A stretch of 64,000 nt of DNA from Streptomyces sp. NBC_00341 (GCF_041435055.1 NZ_CP108002.1:6758001-6822000), one strand, 5' to 3'; numbered from the stretch's first letter, positions 44,603 to 52,781 are shown. Numbers and translations: made by a program. The notes: generated by a model not told the origin, from the letters alone.

Positions 44603-44722
44603 TCACATCGACCGGATGCGCAGATAGCGGCGGACGTCGGGGATCGACTTGATGCCGACGCCCACGGCGACCAGTGCCACGGCCGCCGCCAGGCCGGCGG
44701 TGATGATGCCCAGGGTCTTCAT
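44603..44722 (-). CDS. 39-aa single-pass membrane peptide (DUF6893-like)
   Basis: A very small protein: an N-terminal transmembrane helix (LGIITAGLAAAVALVAVGVG) and a basic tail ending PDVRRYLRIRSM, which resembles the small DUF6893 family. Its ATG 44722 overlaps the stop of the 485-aa gene (ATGA) and GGAGAACCG precedes it, so it is clearly translated with the operon. The maturation protease gene begins 13 bp downstream. In an operon for an otherwise soluble hydrogenase, a single-pass peptide could tether the complex to the membrane or to quinone reductases; that is inference. Confidence 0.75.
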   Translation of the reverse strand: MKTLGIITAGLAAAVALVAVGVGIKSIPDVRRYLRIRSM

Positions 44723-46176
44723 GATCGGTTCTCCTCTCGGTGCCGCGCCGTCTCCTCGACGGTCAGCGGTGTGAGCTCGTCGGGTGCGAAGTAGAAGTAG
44801 CGGCCGTACCAGTCGTGCAGGTCGGAGGCCGGGTCGTCGAGGAGGACCAGGGCGACGTGCGTACCGCCGTCCACGTCCGAGAGCACCGCGGTCACCCGGG
44901 CCACCTGGCCGGCGAAGAACAGGTCCTGCGCGTCGGCCCGCCGGGACGGATGGACGCGGACCAGGCTGCCCTTGGCCACCCGGACCCCGTCGATCACCAC
45001 CGCGTCGCTCCCCGGCCGTACCGAGGCATCGGCCGCCGGGTCCCACCACGGGGCGCCGGAGGTGTCGAAGGCGGAAGGCTCCACCTCCCGCCCGCCGACC
45101 GAGGGCCCCACGTCGGCCACCGGCCCCGCACCGGCCACGAACCCCACGTCCCCCGCGGGCTCCGCGAGAGCGGCGGGCTGCGGAAGGTGCGGGTCGCGCA
45201 GCAGCCCGTGCAGCTCCTGGAGCCCGGCGGGCGACATGGAGTCGCACCGGTCGATGATCTCCCGGGCCCGCGGGTCGGTGGCCCGCGCCTCCGCCTTCTC
45301 CGCCTCCGTCATGGTCATCACCCGGAGGGTCAGAATCTCGTCGATCTCGGTCGAGTCGAACAGGGCGCCGGGACTCTGCTCGGCGACCTCCGGGTAGTCG
45401 TACAGGATGATCGGCGCACCGAGCAGGACGTCCGTCGTCCCCTTCGGACCGGCGAGCACCGGCCAGCATCTGTTCTGCCGGCAGCGCCCCGCCGCGGCCG
45501 CCGCCCCGGCGGGCGGTTCGAGCAGCGAGACGAACTCCGCGTCGTGCGCCCGCAGCAGCAGATGCGCGCCGATCAGCGAGGCCCGGATCGCGGCGTCCTT
45601 GGTGGCCGCCGGCTCCGGGTGCTCGTTGCGCACCGCCACCGAGAGGCGGGTGTACCCGTCGTCCACGACGCTGTCCGTGCGGATACCCACCGTCAGCGGC
45701 AGCCGCCGCCGCACGATCCGGCCCACCACGGCGCCCCGCGCGTCGGTGAGCGGCTCGCTGTGCTCACCGCCGGGGACCGCGTGGACGGTGTCCACCGCCT
45801 CGCCCAGCGGCAGCGCGGCCAGCACGACCTCCCGCTCGACCGCCTCGTCCCAGGACAGCACCTCGGCCCCGTCGACGGTCAGCCGGTCGACCGGTTGCTC
45901 CGCCCCGTCCGCGTCCGGCGCCCACACCTCGCGGACCTGGAGCTGGAGGAAGCGCAGGTGCACGGTGACCGCGGCCGGCCCGTCGTGCGGTGCCAGCAGG
46001 ACCTGCGTCGCCATCCCCGGCTGCTCACCGAAGCTCGCCGCCTCCGCGTTCGGCGGGCCGAGGACCCCGAACTGCCAGCGCGAGCGGTTCTTGTTCGAGC
46101 TCGCCCGGTACGGGTAGAGCAGATATCCCTCGTACAGGACGGCGTCCGCGATCGAACGCACCTGGTCGAGACTCAT
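44719..46176 (-). CDS. Conserved hydrogenase-operon protein of unknown function (485 aa)
   Basis: I do not recognise a named domain. The N-terminus (MSLDQVRSIADAVLYEGYLLYPYRASSNKNRSRWQFGVL) is followed by a beta-rich region with WDEAVEREVVLAAL and RRLPLTVGIRTDSVVDDGYTRLSVAVRN. A Cys pair lies in GRCRQNRCWPVL near residue 235. The middle has DAAIRASLIGAHLLLRAHDAEFVSLLEPP and GAPIILYDYPEVAEQSPGALFDSTEIDEILTLRVM, and a Pro/Gly-rich linker follows. A compact SH3-like or beta-barrel C-terminus begins near GSLVRVHPSRRADAQDLFFAGQVARV. No transmembrane segments. It is translationally coupled at both ends (ATGA overlaps), so it is an integral part of the hydrogenase system. A scaffold or assembly role is plausible. 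Confidence 0.8.
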   Translation of the reverse strand: MSLDQVRSIADAVLYEGYLLYPYRASSNKNRSRWQFGVLGPPNAEAASFGEQPGMATQVLLAPHDGPAAVTVHLRFLQLQVREVWAPDADGAEQPVDRLTVDGAEVLSWDEAVEREVVLAALPLGEAVDTVHAVPGGEHSEPLTDARGAVVGRIVRRRLPLTVGIRTDSVVDDGYTRLSVAVRNEHPEPAATKDAAIRASLIGAHLLLRAHDAEFVSLLEPPAGAAAAAGRCRQNRCWPVLAGPKGTTDVLLGAPIILYDYPEVAEQSPGALFDSTEIDEILTLRVMTMTEAEKAEARATDPRAREIIDRCDSMSPAGLQELHGLLRDPHLPQPAALAEPAGDVGFVAGAGPVADVGPSVGGREVEPSAFDTSGAPWWDPAADASVRPGSDAVVIDGVRVAKGSLVRVHPSRRADAQDLFFAGQVARVTAVLSDVDGGTHVALVLLDDPASDLHDWYGRYFYFAPDELTPLTVEETARHREENRS

Positions 46177-46856
46177 CGCGGGACCACCTCGTCGTGACGT
46201 GCCGGTTCAACGCCCACAGGGCCCACCTCGTCGTGCCCGGCCAGGAGGGCCTGGACCGTCTCGTCCCAGCTGATCAGCCCGCGCCGGGCCCGGAAGTCCG
46301 CGAAGCGCGCCAGCACCTCGTGGTCCAGCCTGATCCACCCGGTGTTCGGGAAGTGCGCCGCCACCATGCGCCGCCACACCTCGACCGGCATGGCGTACCG
46401 GGCCTCGCAGTCCCACGGCACCTGCTCGACCCCGAAGCCCTTGCTGCCCCGGGTGAAGACCGTGCCGGAGAACATCAGGGCGAGCGGGACCGAACCCTCA
46501 CCGAGGGCGTGCAGATAGCGGGAGCCGATCACGTCGAAGTCGTAGGTGCAGGGCAGCGCGAGATCGACCTCCGTCGCCCCGCTGAACCCCTGCACCGTGG
46601 TGTCGCAGCTCATCCACTGGAACGGCTTCAGGGTGTCCGTCCAGCGCTCCCGGCCACCGAACAGGGCGTGCAGACCGCTCTGTTCGGCATCGTCGTAGTG
46701 GCGCCGTTGCGGCTCGATCCGGACCTGGCAGTGCAGCGCGACGGCGTGGATGCGCCGGCCCGTCCGCTCCTCGATCCGCAGCCTCGCCGTCAGCTGCGGC
46801 GAGGCCGCGTACGGCTCGGCGAAGATGTCGAGTACGGAGAACGCGAAGTCGTTCAC
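46173..46856 (-). CDS. DUF6084 family hydrogenase-operon protein
   Basis: A 227-aa protein of unknown function that I identify as DUF6084 from FAFSVLDIFAEPYAASPQLTARLRIEERTGRRIHAVALHCQVRIEPQRR and the central FQWMSCDTTVQGFSGATEVDLALPCTYDFDV. It looks mostly beta, soluble, with a C-terminal helical segment (PVEVWRRMVAAHFPNTGWIRLDHEVLARFADF). Start GTG 46856 and the stop both overlap neighbours by 4 nt, so its dose is tied to the surrounding genes. No metal-binding or catalytic motif is evident. Confidence 0.78.
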   Translation of the reverse strand: MNDFAFSVLDIFAEPYAASPQLTARLRIEERTGRRIHAVALHCQVRIEPQRRHYDDAEQSGLHALFGGRERWTDTLKPFQWMSCDTTVQGFSGATEVDLALPCTYDFDVIGSRYLHALGEGSVPLALMFSGTVFTRGSKGFGVEQVPWDCEARYAMPVEVWRRMVAAHFPNTGWIRLDHEVLARFADFRARRGLISWDETVQALLAGHDEVGPVGVEPARHDEVVPR

Positions 46857-47506
46857 GGCGCCCCGACCCCCTCGGCGGGACGGCTGCGGTCCGCCACCCG
46901 GGCGAAGAAGGCGTCCATCGCGGTGCGCGCCTCCGAGCCGCCGTCGAAGCCGCGCCACAGCGTGCGCAACTGCCCCACCAGCTCGTAGCAGGCGTCGATC
47001 GGCACCAGATGGCACGATCCGCCGCTGTCCGCCGTACGCCTGATCAGCAGCGCCTCGACATCGGGACGCAGACCGGCCAGCACCGGGCTCGCCTCGACCA
47101 CCGCCTCCCAGGCGTCCAGCGGCAGTTCCGACTCGGTGGCCCCGGCCGGGCCCGGATAGAACGCGACCATCCGGTCCTGCACGGAGTTGCGGAACAGGAA
47201 GGCGAGCCCGACCGGGATCTGCAGCTCGTCCCAGGCCCGCCCGTCCACGGTCAGCCCGGCGAAGTGCAGATAGCGCTCGGGCACCGCCCGGTAGCGCAAC
47301 CGCGCCCCCTCGTCGGTGAACAACAGGTAGCAGGCCCGGCAGCCGCACATCAGAGCGCGGCTGTCGAGGTTCACCACATGGGGATGCTCTTCCCCGATCG
47401 GCTCCGCGCACATCTCGCAGCGCTCCCCGGCGGCCGGCGGCGGCCGGTCCCGGCTCAGGCGCAGCAGCGTGGACGCCGGGGAGGCGGAACGGCCGGCCGC
47501 GATCAC
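46853..47506 (-). CDS. DUF5947 family protein with Cys-rich motif
   Basis: A 217-aa protein matching DUF5947. A zinc-ribbon-like cluster occupies about residues 27-60: CEMCAEPIGEEHPHVVNL then CGCRACYLLF. The following domain contains FAGLTVDGRAWDELQIPVGLAFLFRNSVQDRMVAFYPGPAGATESEL and a C-terminal CHLVPIDACYELVGQLRTLWRGFDGG. Function unknown; the cysteines could hold zinc or an iron-sulfur cluster. GTG 47506 overlaps the NifU/Rieske-like stop, and the stop overlaps the DUF6084 start (GTGA at both ends). Confidence 0.8.
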   Translation of the reverse strand: MIAAGRSASPASTLLRLSRDRPPPAAGERCEMCAEPIGEEHPHVVNLDSRALMCGCRACYLLFTDEGARLRYRAVPERYLHFAGLTVDGRAWDELQIPVGLAFLFRNSVQDRMVAFYPGPAGATESELPLDAWEAVVEASPVLAGLRPDVEALLIRRTADSGGSCHLVPIDACYELVGQLRTLWRGFDGGSEARTAMDAFFARVADRSRPAEGVGAP

Positions 47507-48444
47507 GGCGCCACCGTCACGGGCACCGAGACGGAGACCTCGCCGCCCTCCGCGAGCAGCGGCAACGGGGCCAGATGGACACCGTCCTCGTCGAGGCAGA
47601 CACCCGCCCGCCGCACGTCGTAGTGCGCCCGGCAGCCGCCGCAGCGCAGGATCGCGTCCCCCGAGCCACCACCCAGCCGCCGCGCCAGCGCCGCACCCTC
47701 GAACGGCCGCTCGCAACGCGCGCACCGGTCCTCGAAGGCGAAGAGGTCCGTACCCACCCGGCAGGCCACCACCGGCATCCGGCCGACCTCGACCCGGGCC
47801 ACCGCGCCGGACTCCAGCGCGGACAGCTCCGGGACGACCTCCCAGGACGCGCCGTCCCCGGCGACCGCCCCGGCGTCCGTGTGCAGCCTGGCGAACAGCG
47901 AGTCCACCGGCACCAGCGGCCCCGCCGCCCCGGACTCCTCCGCCGCCGTCTCGACCTCGATCGAGGTGATCTCCGGAGCCGCCGCCTCCACCGCGCCCTG
48001 CACGGCCAGCTTGAGCGTGACGGAGGACGACGGGCAGCCGTCGCAACTGCCCAGCAGCCGGAGCCGGACGGTGCCCTCCTCGGTGACGGCGAGCAGTTCG
48101 ACATCGCCGCCGTGCGACCCGAGATACGGCCGCACACTCTCCAGCGCCTGCTCGACCCGGGTCTCCACGCCGTACGGGTGCAGCCCGTGCACCAGCAGGA
48201 CACTGGCCACCAGATCGTCACCGGCCAGCGCGGCCAGCACGTCGTCGTCCAGCCGCCCCTGCTCGTGCACGAGGTCGAGCAGCCGCTCAAGACCCGCGCC
48301 GTAGAAGTCGACGACCAGCCGGACCAGTTCCTCGCTGCGCTCGCGGGCGATCGCGCCGCCCGAGCCGCTGGCGGCGATCAGGGTGTCGATGCGGTCACCG
48401 GTGGCCCGCCAGTCGGGCTCCGGCGGGAGGTCCTCCCGCGCCAT
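47503..48444 (-). CDS. NifU-like protein with modified Rieske-type C-terminus
   Basis: A 313-aa iron-sulfur protein encoded directly after the hydrogenase large subunit, the place of the HhyE-type NifU/Rieske protein in mycobacterial Hhy loci. Residues about 95-165 are a NifU C-terminal domain with Cys134-x2-Cys137 (GSCDGCPSSSVTLKLAVQG). Residues about 225-285 align with a Rieske fold (DLFAFEDRCARCERPFEGA and DAILRCGGCRAHYDVRRAG), but the two His of the C-x-H/C-x2-H pattern are cysteines here: Cys241, Cys244, Cys268, Cys271. It may carry electrons from the hydrogenase or deliver clusters. ATG 48444 overlaps the hhyL stop by one base. Confidence 0.85.
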   Translation of the reverse strand: MAREDLPPEPDWRATGDRIDTLIAASGSGGAIARERSEELVRLVVDFYGAGLERLLDLVHEQGRLDDDVLAALAGDDLVASVLLVHGLHPYGVETRVEQALESVRPYLGSHGGDVELLAVTEEGTVRLRLLGSCDGCPSSSVTLKLAVQGAVEAAAPEITSIEVETAAEESGAAGPLVPVDSLFARLHTDAGAVAGDGASWEVVPELSALESGAVARVEVGRMPVVACRVGTDLFAFEDRCARCERPFEGAALARRLGGGSGDAILRCGGCRAHYDVRRAGVCLDEDGVHLAPLPLLAEGGEVSVSVPVTVAP

Positions 48445-50237
48445 CACTCGCTGCCCGCGGACTGGGTGGGGGAGTGCAGGAGTTCCAGCTTCTTGCCCTC
48501 GCCGAGATACATGTGCACGCCGCACGGCAGACAGGGGTCGAAACTGCGCACCGTGCGCATGATGTCGATGCCCTTGAAGTTCTCCCGGTCGTTCTCCTCG
48601 AAGATCGGCTGCCCCTGCACGGCGTCCTCGTACGGGCCCGGCGTGCCGTAAGTGTCGCGAGGGCTCGCGTTCCACGGGGTCGGCGGGTACGGGTGGTAGT
48701 TGGCGATCTTGCCGTCCCGGATCACCATGTGGTGCGAGAGCACTCCGCGCACCGCCTCGGTGAACCCGCAGCCCACACCCTCCTCCGGGACTTCGAACTT
48801 CTCCCAGGTCTTGGTGTTCCCGGACCTGATCTCCGCGAGCGCCTTCTCCGCGAAGTGCAGCGCGCAGGCGGCGGCGTACGCCTGGAAGTAGCTGCGCGCC
48901 CGGTTGCGCTCGATGGTGTTGCTCCACTTCGGGACGTGCCACTCCAGCTCCACCGGGCCCTTGAGCGCGGTCTTGGGGAGGTTGATCTTGACGCTGTGAC
49001 CGGTGGCCTGGATGTAGCCGATGTCGACCAGTCCGGCCAGCGCGGTCGTCCAGAGCCGCGCGAGCGGCCCGCCGCCCGTGTCGAGCGCCAGGTAGTCCTT
49101 GCCGTCGAACCACCGGGGCGACATGACCCAGCTGTACTTGTCGTCCAGGTCCCGCTTCTGGGGCTGCGGGTTGGTGTGCTGGTTCCACGGGTGGCGCCGG
49201 TCGACCGGATTGCCGAGCGGGTCGTGGGACACGAACGTCTCCTGCTCGTCCCAGTCGTTGTAGTACGAGGAGCCGAGCAGGATCCGGATGCCGAGGTTGA
49301 TCTTCACCAGGTCGGTGGTGACCAGCTTGCCGTCCACGACGATGCCGGGGGTGACGTACATCTTCCGGCCCCAGTCGGTCATGTCCTTGTACTCGAAGTT
49401 GCAGTGCTCCGGGTCCTGGAACGAGCCCCAGCAGCCCAGCAGGATGCGCCGGTTGCCGACCTGCTCGTACCCCGGCAGCGCCTCGTAGAAGAAGTCGAAG
49501 AGGTCGTCGTGCATCGGCACGACCTTCTTCATGAACTCGACGTAGCGCTGGAGCCGGGTGATGTAGTCCGTCATCAGCTGGATGGTCGCCACGGTGCCGA
49601 CGCCGCCCGGATACAGGGTGGAGGGGTGGACGTGCCGCCCCTCCATCAGGCAGAACATCTCCCGGGTCATCCGGCTGACCTGGAGCGCCTCGCGGTAGAA
49701 CTCGCCGGTGAACGGGTTGAGCGACCGCATGATGTCGCCGATGGTCTTGTACCCGTGGGCCTCGGCGTGCGGGGACTCGGTGCGGTTGGCCTGCTCCAGC
49801 ACCCCGGGGTTGGTCTCCGCGACCATCTTCTCGCAGTAGTCGACCCCGACCAGGTTCTCCTGGAAGATGTTGTGGTCGAACATGTACTCCGCGGCCTCGC
49901 CGAGATTCACGATCCATTCACCGAGGTGCGGCGGCTTCACCCCGTACGCCATGTTCTGCGCGTAACAGGAACACGTGGCGTGGTTGTCACCGCAGATTCC
50001 GCAGATGCGGCTCGTGATGAAGTGCGCGTCCCTCGGGTCCTTTCCCTTCATGAAGACCGAATAGCCGCGGAAGATGGAGCTGGTGCTGTGGCACTCGGCC
50101 ACCACCTTCTGCTTGAAGTCGATCTTCGTGTAGATGCCCAGGCTGCCGACGATCCGGGTGATGGGGTCCCACGCCATTTCGACCAGGTCGTTCTTTCCCT
50201 GGCCTCCCCGGGCACCCTTGGCTTGCGTCGCGGTCAT
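48444..50237 (-). CDS. hhyL: [NiFe]-hydrogenase large subunit, actinobacterial (group 1h/5) type
   Basis: A 597-aa catalytic subunit oxidising H2 at a Ni-Fe centre. The four nickel cysteines are visible: Cys79 and Cys82 in RICGICGDNHATCSCYA (L1) and Cys569 and Cys572 in DPCLPCGVH (L2). The 22-residue tail after His575 should be removed by the operon's endopeptidase. The sequence style (ECHSTSSIFRGYSVFMKGKDPRD, NPFTGEFYREALQVSRMTREM) fits the high-affinity actinobacterial hydrogenases that scavenge atmospheric H2. ATG 50237 has GAGGCGG upstream. It lies 47 bp after the small subunit, and its stop overlaps the NifU/Rieske-like gene. Confidence 0.95.
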   Translation of the reverse strand: MTATQAKGARGGQGKNDLVEMAWDPITRIVGSLGIYTKIDFKQKVVAECHSTSSIFRGYSVFMKGKDPRDAHFITSRICGICGDNHATCSCYAQNMAYGVKPPHLGEWIVNLGEAAEYMFDHNIFQENLVGVDYCEKMVAETNPGVLEQANRTESPHAEAHGYKTIGDIMRSLNPFTGEFYREALQVSRMTREMFCLMEGRHVHPSTLYPGGVGTVATIQLMTDYITRLQRYVEFMKKVVPMHDDLFDFFYEALPGYEQVGNRRILLGCWGSFQDPEHCNFEYKDMTDWGRKMYVTPGIVVDGKLVTTDLVKINLGIRILLGSSYYNDWDEQETFVSHDPLGNPVDRRHPWNQHTNPQPQKRDLDDKYSWVMSPRWFDGKDYLALDTGGGPLARLWTTALAGLVDIGYIQATGHSVKINLPKTALKGPVELEWHVPKWSNTIERNRARSYFQAYAAACALHFAEKALAEIRSGNTKTWEKFEVPEEGVGCGFTEAVRGVLSHHMVIRDGKIANYHPYPPTPWNASPRDTYGTPGPYEDAVQGQPIFEENDRENFKGIDIMRTVRSFDPCLPCGVHMYLGEGKKLELLHSPTQSAGSE

Positions 50238-50284
50238 GTGCGCCGCCTCATCTTTCTTTTTGTTGCGGTGATTTACGCGGTCAC

Positions 50285-51340
50285 TTACCAGGTGCGTGTG
50301 GCGCCGGTCGTGAGTTCCCTGCCGGGCTTACGCCATTTCGGTTCGCGGTCCAGGGTGTGGGTGGTGATGTGGCGCAGCCGCCGCATCGTCGACCCGTACG
50401 GCCCGACCGCGTTGGTCGAGAGCTTTCCGCCCGGGGGCTCGTCCATGAACGGCATGAACTTGTCCGGGAACCCCGGCATGGTGCAGCCGATGCAGATGCC
50501 TCCGACGTTGGGGCAGCCGCCGATGCCGTTCATCCAGCCGCGCTTGGGCACGTTGCACTTGACCGTGGGGCCCCAGCAGCCCAGCTTGACGATGCACTTG
50601 GGCGAGCCGTACTCCGTCGCGAAGTCGGCCTGCTCGTAGTACCCGGCCCGGTCACAGCCCTCGTGCACCGTCGAACCGAACAGCCACGTCGGCCGCAGCG
50701 CGTCGTCCAGCGGGATCATCGGCGCCTGCTCCGTCGCCATGTAGAGCAAGTAGGTGAGCGTCTCCGACAGGTTGTCCGGCTGGATCGGGCACCCGGGGAC
50801 GCACACGATCGGGATGCCGGCCTTGGACTTCCAGTCCCAGCCCAGGTAGTCGGGCACGCCCATCGCACCGGTCGGGTTGCCCGCCATGGCGTGGATGCCG
50901 CCGTACGTCGCACAGGTGCCGACCGCGACGACCGCGGTGGCCTTCGGGGTCAGCCGGTCGAGCCACTCGCTGGTGGTCATCGGCTGACCGGTGGCGGGGT
51001 CGTTGCCGAATCCGCACCAGTACCCCTCGTCGTGCAACTGCTCGTTCGGAATGGATCCCTCGACGACCAGGACGAACGGTTCGAGTTCCCCCCGGTCGGC
51101 CTTGAAGAACCATTCGAGGAAGTCATCGGCACCGCCGTTGGGACCGCACTCGAAATCGATGAGCGGCCAGTGGACGGCGATCTTCGGAAGTCCGGGCAGG
51201 GCGCCGAGCGCGATCTCCTCGATGCTCGGCTGAGTGGCCGCTGTCAGCGAAACGGAATCGCCGTCACAGCTCAGTCCCGCGTTGATCCACAGAACGTGGA
51301 TCAGGGTGTCCTCCGCTTTTACCGCTTCCTCTGTCGGCAT
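50285..51340 (-). CDS. hhyS: [NiFe]-hydrogenase small subunit, actinobacterial (group 1h/5) type
   Basis: A 351-aa electron-transfer subunit with three predicted [4Fe-4S] clusters. The proximal-cluster motif reads NAGLSCDGDSVSL: Cys25 is present, but the second position of the usual C-x2-C is Asp28. In the Ralstonia eutropha actinobacterial-type hydrogenase structure an Asp likewise ligates this cluster (recalled). Other cluster cysteines occur in VGTCATYGG, PGCPIQPDN, HEGCDRAGYY, SPKCIVKLGCWGPTVKCN and GGCPNVGGICIGCTMPGFPDKF. There is no twin-arginine signal and no C-terminal hydrophobic anchor, so it is cytoplasmic. ATG 51340 follows AAAGGCGG; it is the first gene of a 13-gene operon. Confidence 0.95.
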   Translation of the reverse strand: MPTEEAVKAEDTLIHVLWINAGLSCDGDSVSLTAATQPSIEEIALGALPGLPKIAVHWPLIDFECGPNGGADDFLEWFFKADRGELEPFVLVVEGSIPNEQLHDEGYWCGFGNDPATGQPMTTSEWLDRLTPKATAVVAVGTCATYGGIHAMAGNPTGAMGVPDYLGWDWKSKAGIPIVCVPGCPIQPDNLSETLTYLLYMATEQAPMIPLDDALRPTWLFGSTVHEGCDRAGYYEQADFATEYGSPKCIVKLGCWGPTVKCNVPKRGWMNGIGGCPNVGGICIGCTMPGFPDKFMPFMDEPPGGKLSTNAVGPYGSTMRRLRHITTHTLDREPKWRKPGRELTTGATRTW

Positions 51341-51598
51341 GGAAGTGCCGCCTTTCAGGATGATGGCCCACCGGGCCATCGGCCCCCACGGATGGGTACG
51401 CGCACATTGCTACCATCACGCCCCGATTCGGGTGGACCGGCAACACGGGGAATTCGCGGGCCGCCCATTCCCGGGGGCCGAATGACCGCAGGGTGGTGGA
51501 CCGGTCGGGTGATCCGGCCGGGCACCGGTCCGGTCGGGCACGGACGGGGCCCGCCGCCGCCCTACGGTCGGAGCCACCCCAGGAAGGACGAGGCACCG
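51341..51598. promoter_or_regulatory. Divergent promoter region of the hydrogenase locus with a strong palindrome
   Basis: This 258-bp gap separates hhyS (minus) from hypA (plus) and must contain both promoters. GATGGCCC-ACC-GGGCCATC (51362-51380) is a perfect inverted repeat with 8-bp arms, centred about 31 bp upstream of the hhyS ATG. It could be an operator or a leader hairpin for the structural operon. On the minus strand TAGCAAT (near 51405-51411) is a possible -10. I see no FNR/CRP consensus. Confidence 0.5.
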
Positions 51599-51928
51599 GT
51601 GCACGAGCTGGCCATCACGCAGAGCGTCGTCGACTCGGTGTGCGAGCGCGCCGAGGGGCGCCCGGTCCGCACGGTCCGGGTCCGCGTCGGCGTCCTCACC
51701 GCCGTGGTGCCGGACTCGATGCGCTTCTGCTTCGGCCTGGTCACCGAGGGAACGGCCGCGGAGGGCGCCGAGCTGGAGATCGAGCAGCCGCCCGGAGCCG
51801 GCCGCTGCCGTACCTGCGCTGTCGAATTCACCCTGACCGACCTGATTCTGCTGTGTCCCTGCGGCAGCGCGGATGTGGAGATCACATCGGGACAGGAACT
51901 GCAGATCGTCTCCATGAGAGTGGGCTGA
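51599..51928 (+). CDS. hypA: Hydrogenase nickel-insertion protein HypA
   Basis: A 109-aa nickel chaperone. The nickel-binding His2 and Glu3 are at the start ((M)HELAITQSVVDSV), and the structural zinc site is CRTC...CPCG in RCRTCAVEFTLTDLILLCPCGSADVEI. The last pair is C-x-C rather than the more common C-x2-C. It acts with HypB to load Ni into the large subunit after the Fe(CN)2CO unit is in place. GTG 51599 is required because residue 2 must be His; the Shine-Dalgarno AGGAAGGA lies upstream. It forms an operon with hypB (3-bp gap), divergent from the structural genes. Confidence 0.93.
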   Translation: MHELAITQSVVDSVCERAEGRPVRTVRVRVGVLTAVVPDSMRFCFGLVTEGTAAEGAELEIEQPPGAGRCRTCAVEFTLTDLILLCPCGSADVEITSGQELQIVSMRVG

Positions 51929-51931
51929 ACC

Positions 51932-52723
51932 ATGTGTGGCACCTGCGGTTGTTCCGAGGAGTCCGGCGGGACCCGGATCACGATGCTGCGCGAGGACGAC
52001 GGAGCGGATCACGGCCATCCGCACCCGCACCCGCACGGACATCCGCACCCGCACGCTGGCCTTCGGCCGGACGGCGCCGTCGAGACCGTCACCATCGAGC
52101 AGCGGGTGCTCGCCAAGAACGACCTCCTCGCGGAGCGCAACCGGACGTGGATGACGGAGCGCGGCGTCGTGGCCGTGAACATGATGAGCTCACCCGGTGC
52201 CGGCAAGACCACCCTGCTCGAACGCACCATCACCGATCTCGCCGGCCGCCGCCCGGTGGCCGTCATCGAGGGCGATCAGGAGACCCGGCTCGACGCCGAC
52301 CGGATCGGCCGCACCGGCTGCGCCGTGGTGCAGGTGAACACCGGGGCCGGCTGCCACCTGGACGCGGAGATGATGTGGGACGCGCTGACCGCGCTGTCCC
52401 CGGCCGAGGGCTCACTGCTCATGGTGGAGAACGTCGGGAACCTCGTCTGTCCCGCCCTGTTCGACCTGGGCGAGCGCGCCAAGGCCGTGATCATCTCGGT
52501 CACCGAGGGCACGGACAAGCCGCTGAAGTACCCGTACATGTTCGCCGCCGCCGACCTGATCCTGATCAACAAGGCCGATCTGCTGCCCTACGTCGACTTC
52601 GACGTCGAGCAGTGCACGCGGCACGCGCGCTCGGTCAACCCGGACGTGCGCGTGCTGACGGTCTCCGCGACCACCGGCGAGGGCCTGAGCCACTGGTACG
52701 ACTGGCTCGCGGCGCAGCGGTAG
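51932..52723 (+). CDS. hypB: Hydrogenase nickel-incorporation GTPase HypB
   Basis: A 263-aa SIMIBI-class GTPase that powers nickel delivery. It begins with the high-affinity nickel motif MCGTCGCSEE and a His-rich nickel store (about residues 27-42, alternating HP repeats). The G domain has SSPGAGKTTLLERTI (Walker A), the metal-binding GAGCHLDAEMM, VENVGNLVCPALFDLGE and the guanine-specific NKADLLPY. ATG 51932 is 3 bp after the hypA stop. Together with hypA it supplies nickel; hypC, D, E and F lie in the divergent operon, so the full maturation set is encoded here. Confidence 0.95.
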   Translation: MCGTCGCSEESGGTRITMLREDDGADHGHPHPHPHGHPHPHAGLRPDGAVETVTIEQRVLAKNDLLAERNRTWMTERGVVAVNMMSSPGAGKTTLLERTITDLAGRRPVAVIEGDQETRLDADRIGRTGCAVVQVNTGAGCHLDAEMMWDALTALSPAEGSLLMVENVGNLVCPALFDLGERAKAVIISVTEGTDKPLKYPYMFAAADLILINKADLLPYVDFDVEQCTRHARSVNPDVRVLTVSATTGEGLSHWYDWLAAQR

Positions 52724-52745
52724 CGCCTGCTGTCCGGGAACGCGG

Positions 52746-52768
52746 GGGGCCGGCGCGGCCGCCGGCCT
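52746..52768. terminator. GC-rich hairpin between convergent hypB and VOC genes
   Basis: GGCCGGC (about 52748-52754) and GCCGGCC (about 52761-52767) can pair with a 6-nt loop in the 58-bp gap between the two convergent genes. It is short but placed as expected for a shared terminator. Confidence 0.45.
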
Positions 52769-52781
52769 CTCCGCCTCCGCC

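Noticed and set aside
48474-50639. 721-codon open frame antisense to the hydrogenase subunits
   Set aside because: It mirrors codon-position-three GC bias of hhyL and hhyS; no motif seen.
50285-51340. Tat signal peptide on the hydrogenase small subunit
   Set aside because: The N-terminus (MPTEEAVKAEDTLIHVLWINAG) has no twin-arginine motif or hydrophobic core; the cluster motif begins at residue 20.
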